DNA of 64,000 bases, taken from Acidimicrobiaceae bacterium. GTDB lineage: Bacteria; Actinomycetota; Acidimicrobiia; Acidimicrobiales; RAAP-2. Of the stretch, positions 33,649 to 42,586 are shown piece after piece; within the stretch, counting starts at the first letter, position 1, and each line of letters begins with the position of its first letter. Where the stretch lies: contig PMOQ01000075.1 in NCBI GenBank assembly GCA_003161255.1, positions 47,042 through 111,041 of the forward strand. Direction: 5' to 3'. Position numbers and translations under genes: made by a program. A model generated the notes under the pieces. The model had not been told where the DNA came from and searched no databases. It was given only the letters and a program-made list of their open reading frames with translations.

Positions 33649-33729
33649 ACGTCAATCGCCGATCCTCACCAATCGTGATGCCCGAACCGGTTGGTCGATC
33701 TGCGAACGGGATCGCCTAACCGACCCCAA

Positions 33730-34911
33730 TCAGACGGTTCGGATCTTATTCCCGGATGGCAGCGCCAAGGTCCTTCCAACCGCCGCCGCCAGTTCCTTGT
33801 CCCGCTGTTTTAGAACATGGCTGTAGACCCGGAGCGTGATGGACGGATCGGCATGACCAAGCCGGCTACTAACCGTCACCGGGTCATAACCGGCGGCAAT
33901 GCCTTGGGTTGCCGAGAAATGGCGAAGAGCGTGCAGGTGCGTATTCACTCCGGCAGTCTCGGCAATCCGTGTCGTGAACTTTGTGACCACGTCAGGCCGG
34001 ATCGGTTCGGTGCCGGTCGGTGAACGGCTGAACACGAATCCGTCGGGAAGCACTTCAAGGCCAAGGCTGGCGGCCAGTGCATCGACTGCCGATCGATGTC
34101 GACGCAAGACCTCTAAGCCGAGGTCATCAAGCCCGATTGTTCGGGCTTGATGAGTTTTCGTTCCCTTTTCAGCCCATCCCCCGCCAGCTACTTCGTAGAC
34201 GGATCTGGAAATGGTGAGGGTGTCGGAATCAAAGTCAATGTCCGGCCATCTCAGGGCACACAGCTCACCACGCCGGGCCCCAGTCAGCGCCGCTAGGAGC
34301 AAAAGGACAGCCAGAGCCGGCTCGACTGCTTCCGCGGCTACCAGGATGGCTTGCACCTCCTCCGGTGTCGGCGCCTCTACTCGCGCGGCACGTACTGGCG
34401 GAGGGCTTGCCTGACGGGCGACATTTCGATCCACATATCCCCACCGCTCGGCCTGGTGGAGTGCTGCACCGATCAGGGCATGGACTCGACGAACCGTCGG
34501 CGGTTTGTTGCCCTTTTCAGTCAGCTTGGCGTACAGCTTGTCTAGGTCCCGAGCTGCCAGCTTTGACAGCTTGATCTTTCCTAATGCCGGTCGGACCACC
34601 GTGTCGGCGATCCAGCGGTACTTGTTGAGCGTGGTCGGTGAACGGCCAAGGTTTTCACAGTGTTCCAACCACTGAGTGAGTAGGTCACCAACCGTCTCGG
34701 CTCCGGTAGCAGTGTTGCCTTGAGCGACCTTGGCCACCATCTTGGCGAGCTCAGTGTCAGCAAGCCGTGACCCAGCACCAGGTTTCGGATTCTTGTCCGG
34801 CACCTTGATCGTCTTGGTGACTTGGATTGGCGTGTTGGTGCCCGACCGGCGGCCGGCATAGACCCCCAAGCGCCATACACCTGGCCGTATCTCGGTCTTG
34901 GTGCCGTTCAT
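33730..34911 (-). CDS. tyrosine-type site-specific integrase, intact
   Basis: 393 residues. An arm-binding/SAM-like N-terminal domain is followed by the catalytic domain. TGARRGELCALRW carries the first Arg, HALRHFSAT is the HxxR box, GHAD provides the next His, and YSHVLKQRD holds the nucleophilic Tyr. It ends just left of tRNA-Lys with its start facing the tRNA 3' end, the normal layout for an element inserted in a tRNA gene and extending leftward. No matching left attachment site was found in the window. Confidence 0.9.
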   Translation of the reverse strand: MNGTKTEIRPGVWRLGVYAGRRSGTNTPIQVTKTIKVPDKNPKPGAGSRLADTELAKMVAKVAQGNTATGAETVGDLLTQWLEHCENLGRSPTTLNKYRWIADTVVRPALGKIKLSKLAARDLDKLYAKLTEKGNKPPTVRRVHALIGAALHQAERWGYVDRNVARQASPPPVRAARVEAPTPEEVQAILVAAEAVEPALAVLLLLAALTGARRGELCALRWPDIDFDSDTLTISRSVYEVAGGGWAEKGTKTHQARTIGLDDLGLEVLRRHRSAVDALAASLGLEVLPDGFVFSRSPTGTEPIRPDVVTKFTTRIAETAGVNTHLHALRHFSATQGIAAGYDPVTVSSRLGHADPSITLRVYSHVLKQRDKELAAAVGRTLALPSGNKIRTV

Positions 34912-35023
34912 GGCGGACTGTAGCCGGAAAAGTAGTCACATTGTAGTTATGTAGGGGAATTGTAGCCGTTGGGAGCGGGGAACTTTCTAAGCAAATAGTG
35001 GCTCTCAACTGGGAAAAGATGGG

Positions 35024-35096
35024 TGGGCCGCCCGGGGCTCGAACCCGGCACCTTGGGATTAAAAGTCCCCTGCTCTACCCGATGAGCTAGCGGCCC
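35024..35096 (-). tRNA. tRNA-Lys (anticodon UUU)
   Basis: A complete cloverleaf reads on the minus strand. Acceptor GGGCCGC pairs with GCGGCCC. The D-arm is GCTC...GAGC. The anticodon loop is CTTTTAA (anticodon TTT), with a G-A mismatch at the top of the stem. The T-arm is CCGGG/TTCGAGC/CCCGG, and the discriminator base is A. CCA is not encoded. Its 5' half is duplicated exactly at 45033-45072. Confidence 0.93.
35057..35096 (-). repeat. attachment-site repeat, left (inside tRNA-Lys)
   Basis: Forty bases identical to 45033-45072, covering tRNA-Lys positions 1 to about 40. Confidence 0.75.
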
Positions 35097-35188
35097 GTCT
35101 TATAGCGTTGTCCCTGATTACCACGACTACTTCGCGGTTCAGGGTGGGGGACAGACACCCCCGTTTTCGCCGCGAATGCCATCGCTGG

Positions 35189-35970
35189 TCACAGTTTGGT
35201 CACAACGGCACTGTCGACCATAGCGGCGACCGCACTGGCGGCCTGGGAGTCGGCCGCCTCGAACAGGTGGCCGCAGCGGTCCATGGTGAACGAGCTGGAG
35301 GCATGACCGACCCGGCGGGCAATCAGGAGTGGTTGTTCTCCTGCCGCGATCAGGTGAGCGACGTGGGTGTGCCGAAGGTCGTGGAACCTGATGCGTGGCA
35401 GGGTGCACTTGGCGACCAGCCGGTCGAATCTCTTGGCCACCGACTCAGGGTTCACTGCCCCCCGTCGGGCTGGGCGAAGACGAGTCCGTGGTCGGTATAG
35501 CCCGCGCCCATCGCCAACCGGTCCGTCATGACGGGGTCCTTGATTGCTCCGGTCGGGCCCTGCGGCTGGTCGAGTGGCAGGATGCCCATTGCCCCGCACT
35601 GCGGGCAGTGACGTGCGGAGGGTCGGTTGGTCGTAGCCATGGTGGCCACCTCCTCATCGATCCTGGCGTTGCCACCGTGCCTATTGGTCGGTTGGTGAGC
35701 TTCACAGGGATCCGATGTCCCATCGCGGCAGTGGTATGGAGTTCACCCCCTCGATCTTCTCCACCATCGCCCGCAGGTCAGCCGCCAGCGAAGAAACCTC
35801 GGAGCGTGTCAGCGGATGGCTCACACCCGCACCTCCGCCGAAGTCTTCCGCCACTCATCGCCCGAACACCTCGCTGCGCTCGGAGCACGGCCACGGTGGC
35901 AGGGTCCAGGTCGATGCTGCGTCGGCCTCGGTCCGTCTTCGTGCGTTCGCTGAAGGCGGGTTTTGCGGGT
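35189..35970 (-). pseudogene. decayed tyrosine integrase
   Basis: Fragments in several frames on the minus strand: ERTKTDRGRRSIDLDPATVAVLR (about 35880-35960), GYTDHGLVFAQPDG (about 35455-35510), then VAKRFDRLVAKCTLPRIRFHDLRHTHVAHLIAAG and LIARRVGHASSSFTMDRCGHLF, ending at 35189. The HDLRHT and GHASS boxes are integrase catalytic motifs; the nucleophile region reads MDRCGHLF, where a Tyr (YxH) is expected, so Tyr seems replaced by Cys. An unrelated insertion splits the upper part. It lies 93 bp inside the left repeat. Confidence 0.75.
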
Positions 35971-36055
35971 GCAAATATGGCGATAAGCCATGACCGAGGT
36001 ACTGCCGGGAAGAATGCCGGCAACCCCCGAAAGCCGTTGGAGAGTCTGTAATACG

Positions 36056-37666
36056 GTGACCGTGGTGCGCCTCCAGGACTGGTTTCTGCTACCCGAAGAA
36101 CGCGGCAATCCGATGACCAAGATCGACTCGGGTCGGCCCGGTGGTGTCGCGTGGACCGAGGGCAACCATGTCGAGTTCCTAGTGGATGGAGCTACGTATT
36201 TCGCTCGCCTGTCTGAAGTCCTCTCGAGTCTTGGGCCCGGCGACGCGGTGCGCTTTACAGACTGGAGAGGAGATGGAGACGAGTATCTAGCCGACGGCGG
36301 GCCGGCGATCGCGACACTCATTGCAGACCTGTGTCGACGTGGTGCGGACGTGCGTGGGCTGCTCTGGCGTTCGCACAGCGACCGGCTTGCATTCAGTGCG
36401 AAGGAGAACCGACATCTCGCCGTCGAGGTGACAGAGGCAGGTGGCGAGGCCCTGCTCGATGAGCGAGTGCGGCGAGGCGGGTCACACCACCAGAAGCTCG
36501 TGGTCATTCGCCACCGGGCCTTTCCAGCGGGTGACGTCGCATTCATCGGGGGGATTGATCTCAGCCACGGGCGACGAGATGACATCAGCCACCGGGGGGA
36601 CCATCAGCCCATCAAGCTCTCCCGGCAGTACGGTCCTCGTCCCCCTTGGCACGATGTCCAACTCGAAGTCCACGGACCCGCCGTCGCTGATCTCGATTTC
36701 ACGTTCCGAGAAAGATGGGAGGATCCGACTCCGCTCAACCATGCTGGTCGCCTGAGAGCACGGATCTCGCACATGACGTCGCGAGATCGCCTCGCCCGTC
36801 CGATCCCCGCCGGTCCAGCCGCACCCCCGGGATTTGGCGGCCATGCCGTCCAGGTGCTTCGGACGTATCCATCGAGGCGTCCTAGGTATCCGTTCGCGCC
36901 TAACGGCGAGCGAAGCATTGCCCGAGCGTTTGCAAAGGCGATCGATCGAGCGCGAACGCTGATCTACGTCGAGGACCAGTACTTCTGGTCTGCCGAGATT
37001 GCCGAGCTTCTCGCAAACGCATTGCGCCGGCATCGAGGATTGCAACTGATCGGCGTCGTGCCCCGCTACCCGGACAAAGACGGCCGATTGTCGGGGCTGC
37101 CCGCTCGACTCGCGCAGACACGGGCGATCGCTACGGTCCAGGCGGCCGGCGGTAACCGTGTCGGGATCTACGACCTCGAGAACGAAGTCGGGACGCCCAT
37201 CTACGTCCATGCCAAGGTCTGCGTCATCGATGACGTCTGGGCGTCGGTTGGATCTGACAATCTGAATCGTCGTTCATGGACACATGACTCGGAATTGTCC
37301 TGCGCCGTGATCGACAGCGATCTCGACGGCCGAGCCCCACATGATCCAGGGGGGCTCGGCGACGGAAGCCGCCGGTTCGCACGGGCCCTGAGGTTGTCGC
37401 TCTGGGCTGAGCACCTCGACCGGTCGATGGATGATGCCGAACTGCTTGATTTTGCAAACGCTTCTGCTCTTTGGGAACAAACCGCGAGAGAGCTGGCAAG
37501 CTGGAAACTTCACCCCGGCGGCCGGGCGCGGCCATCGAGCCGCGTCCGATCGCACGAGATCGAGCCGGTTCCCCCTGGCAATCAACGGTGGGCCGAAGTC
37601 GTCTATCGCTTGATCTTCGATCCCGACGGGCGTCCGTTCAGGCTCCGCACGAGCCATACTTTCTGA
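36056..37666 (+). CDS. phospholipase D-family protein
   Basis: About 536 residues with two HKD-type motifs: HHQKLVVIRH followed by FIGGIDLS near residue 165, and HAKVCVIDD followed by GSDNLNRRSW near residue 405, as required for a two-half active site. It probably hydrolyses or transfers phospholipid headgroups, or acts as a cardiolipin-synthase relative. GTG 36056 after GGAGAG gives VTVVRLQDWFLLPEE, matching family N-termini, so the track start at 35990 is likely too early. No signal peptide is visible. It is cargo of the integrative element. Confidence 0.83.
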   Translation: MTVVRLQDWFLLPEERGNPMTKIDSGRPGGVAWTEGNHVEFLVDGATYFARLSEVLSSLGPGDAVRFTDWRGDGDEYLADGGPAIATLIADLCRRGADVRGLLWRSHSDRLAFSAKENRHLAVEVTEAGGEALLDERVRRGGSHHQKLVVIRHRAFPAGDVAFIGGIDLSHGRRDDISHRGDHQPIKLSRQYGPRPPWHDVQLEVHGPAVADLDFTFRERWEDPTPLNHAGRLRARISHMTSRDRLARPIPAGPAAPPGFGGHAVQVLRTYPSRRPRYPFAPNGERSIARAFAKAIDRARTLIYVEDQYFWSAEIAELLANALRRHRGLQLIGVVPRYPDKDGRLSGLPARLAQTRAIATVQAAGGNRVGIYDLENEVGTPIYVHAKVCVIDDVWASVGSDNLNRRSWTHDSELSCAVIDSDLDGRAPHDPGGLGDGSRRFARALRLSLWAEHLDRSMDDAELLDFANASALWEQTARELASWKLHPGGRARPSSRVRSHEIEPVPPGNQRWAEVVYRLIFDPDGRPFRLRTSHTF

Positions 37667-38089
37667 ACCAGGCCTTGGGGGGAGGTGGTCTCCGTGGTTA
37701 GGACCTGAGCCGCGTGTCCTCGCTGTACCACGTGACCTGTTCTTCGATGAGCTTCAGGTGATGGTCGGCGCAACGGATCTTGCTCCTCACCCCATATCTT
37801 CAATTAACTCGGGGCTTGGGTATTCGGCCGGACTTTCGTCGGCAAAACGCTCTTCCGTTTCTTCGTCCTCTTGTTTTTCGGACTTTTCTGGCACGAGGGG
37901 ATCGCTCTCTTGGACAGTCATTGAGTCGACCGGATTCGCATTACTTCTTGAAAGCGTCGTTCACCTTCTCGCCGGCCTGCTTGAGGTGCCCGTCCTTTTG
38001 GTCCGCCTTACCCTTGGCTTGAAGCTTGTTGTTGCCGCTGACCTTGCCGGCCCCTTCCTTGACCTTGCCTTTTGCTTTGACGACCCTTC
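37667..38089. other. intergenic stretch, lower GC, with CsbD remnant
   Basis: Between the PLD gene and the small minus-strand gene at 38090. The left 270 bp show nothing recognisable and are AT-richer than the surroundings; the right part holds the CsbD-like remnant. Confidence 0.45.
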
Positions 38090-38093
38090 TTAC
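37941..38093 (-). pseudogene. CsbD-family stress protein remnant (no start codon seen)
   Basis: On the minus strand the frame reads VKAKGKVKEGAGKVSG, then KLQAKGKADQKDGHLKQAGEKVNDAFKK and a TAA, a clear CsbD pattern. Upstream in frame there is only RGVRRVV and then a stop, with no ATG/GTG/TTG. GAAGGG sits where a ribosome site would be, followed by GTC codons. It directly follows the stop of the 38090-38290 gene. Either the start was mutated or a rare start is used. Confidence 0.45.
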
Positions 38094-38290
38094 GCCACGT
38101 CCTCGACCGGTTCAGCCAGCAGTGAGCACCTGGGGTCTCCGGTAACGAGGTGGCGCCACTCGTCCGCCTTTGCGCCCGACCAAAGGGTGATCTCCTCAGC
38201 GCAGTGCCGACACTCGGCGAGGAGCTGCCGACGCTCCCGTGCCGTGACGCGATACGTCTGACTCCCTGGCTCCGCATACGTCCCCGACAC
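38090..38290 (-). CDS. small hypothetical protein with CxxC
   Basis: 66 residues (MSGTYAEPGSQTYRV). It contains LLAECRHCAEEITLW with a CxxC pair and a later Cys near RCSLLAEP, which suggests a small zinc-binding fold. Similar Cys/His/Trp patterned mini-proteins are common in actinobacteria, but no function is assigned. It precedes the CsbD-like remnant on the same strand. Confidence 0.45.
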   Translation of the reverse strand: MSGTYAEPGSQTYRVTARERRQLLAECRHCAEEITLWSGAKADEWRHLVTGDPRCSLLAEPVEDVA

Positions 38291-38573
38291 AGCCGAGTTG
38301 GTAACTGCCGAATTTGGGCGGGAGCAAAGCCCGAGACGCGAAGAGGGAGCGCCGAAGCGCTCCCATCATTCGCTGCCCGAGGAGGGGAGCGAGGAATTGT
38401 CCTCTTCGGTCGCACTGGACCCTCGTATTCCCGAACCTCGGGCGGTTTTCGGATCTCGGACGTTTTGTTGCGGGCTAGTTGAAGCTGTGTGCGATGACAA
38501 AACATTCCCGGATGCCATCCAGCAATACGAAGAGCAGGGCGCTACCCTCGGCGCAAACCGCCAGGAGGCCCCA

Positions 38574-38762
38574 ATGGAGAAGTTTGACAAACAAGGAAAG
38601 TGCCCTCAGGACGCGGGCAAATCAAAAAATGAATACCACAAGAACAACGGATCTGACCCCAACGGCATGCCCATGTGGTCATGCGCAGAGTTCGAGTTGC
38701 CACACATGCACCGCACCTGTAAGAGCTGTGGGTACGAGTGGGCTGAAGAGCTGCTGGCCTAG
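38574..38762 (+). CDS. small zinc-ribbon-like protein
   Basis: 62 residues from ATG 38574, preceded by CAGGAGG. It ends CAEFELPHMHRTCKSCGYEWAEELLA, with CxxC plus upstream Cys/His as a likely zinc knuckle; the N-terminus is Lys/Asn-rich and polar. The longer ORF in the track (from 38298) is not needed. The specific family is not recognised. Confidence 0.6.
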   Translation: MEKFDKQGKCPQDAGKSKNEYHKNNGSDPNGMPMWSCAEFELPHMHRTCKSCGYEWAEELLA

Positions 38763-39013
38763 AGAGGCACCCCTTTGATTGCTCGGATCAGGGGATCTTG
38801 AGGTCAAGCCAGCTGATCATTTTGTCAGCGCACACGTCCCCTCGCGATGCTGGAAAAGCCTCGGCATCCGCGGCTCGAACAGTCACGATATGGTCTGGAA
38901 GTCAACGAGGCCGTTCACTCGGGAAAGGGTATAGGGTCGAGTCCACCTTCGACAGTGTGGGTTCGACAGGTCGGCTTGTGCTGGCCACGCACCTCGGAGG
39001 TAGCGATTACGCC

Positions 39014-39169
39014 ATGATCATCCTCGGCATAGTCCTTCTCATCATTGGGTTCATCGCCGCCGTACCTATCATTTGGTCGATCGGAGTCATCGTCCTTTTG
39101 ATTGGCCTGGTCTTCATGATCTTTGGAGCACTGGGACACGCCATCGGTGGCCGACGACACGTTTTCTAA
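39014..39169 (+). CDS. small membrane protein (DUF6131-like)
   Basis: 51 residues: two adjacent hydrophobic helices (MIILGIVLLIIGFIAAV and IIWSIGVIVLLIGLVFMIFG) and a GGRRHVF tail, the pattern of the tiny actinobacterial DUF6131 proteins. GGAGGT lies ~11 nt before the ATG. Function unknown; such genes often sit near stress-response genes. Confidence 0.65.
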   Translation: MIILGIVLLIIGFIAAVPIIWSIGVIVLLIGLVFMIFGALGHAIGGRRHVF

Positions 39170-39372
39170 ATTGTAGGTTCGCGACCGACCGGTCGAACTG
39201 CCTACGTGGAACACACCTGGCATTTCGATAAACCAACGGCGCGCTGATGCGATCGAGAGGCGAAGCACGTCGAAACGCGCCCTGCTCACGGAGCTCTCAG
39301 CGGACGGTCGGGGATCATCACTTCATCATTGGGATAAGCCTGCCAGCACCGAGCTCGACTTGTTGGAGCAGA

Positions 39373-40017
39373 TCAGTCCACGGGCTCAGATCGACGGCGA
39401 TGGTCTCCCAGGATGTCCTGACTGGCGAGGGACGCGGCTTGAGCGCGGTTGCGAACGTTGAGCTTGGCGTATAGGTGGCGTAGCTGGGTCTTGATGGTGT
39501 TCTCACTGACGTAGAGGTGGCCGCCGAGTTCGCGGTTCGTCATTCCGGTCGAGAGCAGGGACAAGAGTTCGCTTTCGCGTTCGGTAAGCCCGATCTCGCG
39601 CCCCGGCCAGCGCAGCGCTTCGTCGATCAGTTGGGAGCTTCGGGTCAGGACGACGCGTTCGCCGCGTGCGGCAGCGACGACGCCGTCAATGATCTCTTGG
39701 GTAGGTACAGCCTTGGAGATGAATCCTTGTGCGCCGGCACGCATGGCGTGACGCACCGCTCGGGTTTGGTCGGAGAAGCTGAATACCACGATCGCGCCGG
39801 TACGCGGGTTGGCCAAAAGATTACGCACGCGATTTCCGAGGCTTTCGACCTCTCCGTATGTGTCCAGCAGAGTGACATCGACCCGTCGCCTCGGTCCCTT
39901 CTTGATGTCGATTTCGACGACGTGGATCTCTCGTTCGCTCGGCTTGAGTAAGGCGCGGAGACCTTCCAGGACGATCTCGTAGTCGTTGACGAGAGCGACC
40001 TGGATCGGTTTTGCCAC
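39373..40017 (-). CDS. NarL/FixJ-type response regulator
   Basis: 214 residues. The receiver begins QVALVNDYEIVLEGLRALL with an acidic ND pair; the phospho-acceptor Asp is in VDVTLLDTYGE, with FSFSD and the ISKAVP lysine. The LuxR HTH is GLTERESELLSLLSTGMTNRELG...YVSENTIKTQLRHLYAKL. No histidine kinase is adjacent, so it is an orphan. It is the only such regulator in the window and a possible, unproven reader of the DosR-like boxes; its recognition helix (TIKTQLRHLYAKL) is not the DosR one. It faces a GAF-ANTAR gene across palindromes. Confidence 0.87.
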   Translation of the reverse strand: MAKPIQVALVNDYEIVLEGLRALLKPSEREIHVVEIDIKKGPRRRVDVTLLDTYGEVESLGNRVRNLLANPRTGAIVVFSFSDQTRAVRHAMRAGAQGFISKAVPTQEIIDGVVAAARGERVVLTRSSQLIDEALRWPGREIGLTERESELLSLLSTGMTNRELGGHLYVSENTIKTQLRHLYAKLNVRNRAQAASLASQDILGDHRRRSEPVD

Positions 40018-40050
40018 CTCCAGAGTCTAAGACGGGCCACGAAGGCTCGG

Positions 40051-40068
40051 ATCACCTAATCGGGTGAT
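40051..40068. promoter_or_regulatory. palindrome between response regulator and GAF-ANTAR genes
   Basis: ATCACC and GGTGAT arms with a 6-nt spacer, 34 bp before the regulator start. A second short one (TTCAA/TTGAA, 40085-40099) follows. Possible autoregulatory sites. Confidence 0.35.
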
Positions 40069-40181
40069 TGACCTGTCTAGCTTTTTCAATAAAGTTGAAT
40101 AAACGACCAATGTGGCCCGGATGCCGGTACCGCCGCGGGCTATCAAAGGAGTGGTAATACCCTCATCGATGAGAAAAACGA

Positions 40182-40970
40182 GTGGATATGCCCGGGGAAC
40201 ATCGAGCCGCCAATAAGGCGAGGGAGATTGAGGGCGGGTTCGTCGACTCGGACCCCACCTCCGAGCTGGCCGCCGACTTCTCCGAGACGGCGCGGATCTT
40301 GTTTGCCGCCGGCAGTGTCATCGACACCTTGGCTCAGGTCGTGGAGCTGGCCGTGACCACCATCGACGGCTGTGACTTTGCCGGCCTCTTTCTTCTCGAG
40401 AAGGAGGTGGTCACTTCCCCGGTGCACACCGACCCGATCGTGGACCAGATCGACGCTCTCCAGCACGAGACGGGCGAGGGACCCTGCCTCGACGCCATCG
40501 CCGACCGGCTTATCTTCTATGCCGACGACGTGGCCGACGACTCTCGCTGGCCCCGTTTCGGGCCCCAGGCGAGCGCAGCCGGGATACGGAGCGTGCTGGC
40601 TCTTCCATTGACCACCAACGGCAGCTTGGGAGCCCTCAACCTGTATGCCCGCTACCCGGCCGCGTTCGGCGTCGTCGACCGGGCCAAGGGGGTCATCCTG
40701 GCGTCTTTGGCTGGTCTCGCCGTCGCCGCCGCCCACTCCCACGAGGATGAGGAACTCCGGGCTGCCAACCTCAACGTTGCCCTGGCCAGTCGCGAAGTGA
40801 TCGGACAGGCCCAGGGGATCTTGATGGAGCGCGAGCGAATCTCCGCCGCTCAAGCCTTTGACGTCTTGCGTCGAGCGTCACAGCATCTAAACCGCAAGCT
40901 CCGAGACGTCGCCCAAGACTTCGTCGATACCGGCGACAGACCAGAGACAGGCCGACCTCGATCCTCTTGA
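40182..40970 (+). CDS. GAF-ANTAR sensor/antiterminator protein
   Basis: 262 residues. A GAF domain (about 40-175; GEGPCLDAIADRLIFYADDV and SVLALPLTTNGSLGALNLYA) is followed by an ANTAR RNA-binding domain (about 190-245; REVIGQAQGILMERERISAAQAFDVLRRASQHLNRKLRDVA). Family members sense small ligands or redox state and bind RNA hairpin pairs to prevent termination. The GTG at 40182 is used. It lies 9 bp before the NRAMP-like gene, which may share its transcript and be its target. Highly typical of mycobacteria and relatives. Confidence 0.87.
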   Translation: MDMPGEHRAANKAREIEGGFVDSDPTSELAADFSETARILFAAGSVIDTLAQVVELAVTTIDGCDFAGLFLLEKEVVTSPVHTDPIVDQIDALQHETGEGPCLDAIADRLIFYADDVADDSRWPRFGPQASAAGIRSVLALPLTTNGSLGALNLYARYPAAFGVVDRAKGVILASLAGLAVAAAHSHEDEELRAANLNVALASREVIGQAQGILMERERISAAQAFDVLRRASQHLNRKLRDVAQDFVDTGDRPETGRPRSS

Positions 40971-40979
40971 GCACGGGCC

Positions 40980-42392
40980 ATGGTCACGAACGGGCTAATG
41001 GCGAGAAAGCCTGAGGGAAAAGCCGGTTCGGCGTCGACTCGCGGCACTGGTGCTCGCGCATCAGCGCGCACATCGGAAGTCGATATCACCAAGGGCCGCA
41101 CCGGGCCGGTCTGGCGTCAGTACCTCCGAGCCATGGGACCGGGCCTGGTCACCGGAGCGTCCGACGACGACCCTTCGGGGATTGCCACCTACTCCCAGGC
41201 CGGGGCCCAATTTGGCTTCTCGTTCTTGTGGGCAGCCCTATTGACCTTGCCGTTGATGGCCGCGGTTCAGGAGATATGTGACCGCACTGCTCTGGCGACG
41301 GGCACCGGTCTCGGCGAGCTGGCCGTCAAGCGTTTCCAACGCGCTGGTCGAACAATCCTGGCGGTGCTCCTCGTTGCCCTCATCATTGCCAATGGTCTCA
41401 ACGTTGCCGCCGACCTGGTTGCTGTCGGCTCAGGGATGCAACTGCTCCACGCCGGACCGACGTGGCTCTGGGCGCTCTTGGCGGGCGCCCTGATCACCAC
41501 GCTGCTGGTTCTGGGCGACTTCGCCCGGATCGCGCTGGTCTTCAAGGTGCTCTGCGCCGCGCTGCTGGCCTATCTCGTCGTGGCGGTCCTCGTCACCCAT
41601 CAGTGGGGCAGCGTGCTCACCCACACCCTCATCCCCCATATCCAGTTCAACAAGGCCTATCTCGCCTTGCTGGTCGCGGTACTGGGCACGACCATCTCGC
41701 CGTACCTATTCTTTTGGCAGAGCGCCCACCGTCTCGAAGAGATGCGCGAGGAACCCGAAGGCGGGTCACAAGCCCAACCTCTCAAAGACCAGCCCACGAA
41801 ACGCGCGAAACGCAAGCAGTCCACCAGCCGGCTGGACGTGTTCGTCGGCATGACATTCTCCAATCTGGTCATGTTCGCCATCATCTTGGCGACCGCCGAG
41901 ACCCTTCATGCCCACGGCGACACCAGCGTCCAAAGCGCAGCCCAGGCTGCCGAGGCGCTCAAGCCCTTCGCCGGCCATTTCGCCAGCACAATCTTTGCGC
42001 TCGGCTTCATTGGCAGCGGGCTATTGGCCATCCCCGTGCTGGCCGGATCGGGCTCAGTCGGCATGGCCGGGCTCCTTGGCAAACATTGGGGGTTCTCCCG
42101 CTCCGTCCGCAAAGCCCCCGTCTTCTACGGCCTCGTTTTTGTAGGGACATTGGGGGGCACCGCGCTGAGCCTCCTGCACGTCAACCCGATCAAGTTGCTT
42201 GTCTTTGTGGCCGTCCTCAACGGGGTCATCGCCGCACCGTTTCTTTTTGTGGTCATGCGGGTATCGAGCAGCAAGCAACTCATGGGCGATTACGTGAACG
42301 GCAAGGCGGCCAAGATCCTCGGGTGGACTACCGCGGCGCTCATGGGTATCGCAGCCGTCGCCCTGTTCGCCACCGGAGGCGTCAGCCTCTAG
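40980..42392 (+). CDS. NRAMP-family-like transporter with atypical metal site
   Basis: 470 residues, about 11 TM helices, LeuT-like NRAMP fold (MGPGLVTGASDDDPSGIATYSQAGAQFG at TM1). In classical Mn/Fe transporters TM1 has DPGN and TM6 has MPHN. Here they read DDDPSG and TTISPYLFFWQSA, so the metal-coordinating Asn and Met are missing. This matches the divergent NRAMP-related branch, whose members can carry Mg2+ or other substrates (family knowledge). A polar loop at ~255-285 splits the halves. It follows the GAF-ANTAR gene. Confidence 0.8.
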   Translation: MVTNGLMARKPEGKAGSASTRGTGARASARTSEVDITKGRTGPVWRQYLRAMGPGLVTGASDDDPSGIATYSQAGAQFGFSFLWAALLTLPLMAAVQEICDRTALATGTGLGELAVKRFQRAGRTILAVLLVALIIANGLNVAADLVAVGSGMQLLHAGPTWLWALLAGALITTLLVLGDFARIALVFKVLCAALLAYLVVAVLVTHQWGSVLTHTLIPHIQFNKAYLALLVAVLGTTISPYLFFWQSAHRLEEMREEPEGGSQAQPLKDQPTKRAKRKQSTSRLDVFVGMTFSNLVMFAIILATAETLHAHGDTSVQSAAQAAEALKPFAGHFASTIFALGFIGSGLLAIPVLAGSGSVGMAGLLGKHWGFSRSVRKAPVFYGLVFVGTLGGTALSLLHVNPIKLLVFVAVLNGVIAAPFLFVVMRVSSSKQLMGDYVNGKAAKILGWTTAALMGIAAVALFATGGVSL

Positions 42393-42586
42393 TACCGGTC
42401 GCTGAGAAGTCCGGGCAGCGGAGGCACTCTGCCCTTCATGGCTCAGGCTGTCTCGAACGGCGCCGGGCCGCTACAACGGTCGCGAGGGGCTTTATTTTTC
42501 GGGGCCAGTGTGGACCCGCGTGACCCTGAGCATCAAGCATCGTCCCAGGACTACGGTCGGCATCGCTGACCGAAAGGGGAGCACAC

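Larger units (their letters stand above)
33238..33729. other. non-coding region with hairpins and purine-rich stretch
   Basis: 492 bp with three GGCTG-family hairpins (33276-33300, 33337-33355, 33630-33648) and a strongly purine-rich plus strand at about 33385-33560. ORFs predicted here are low-complexity and not supported. Confidence 0.5.
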
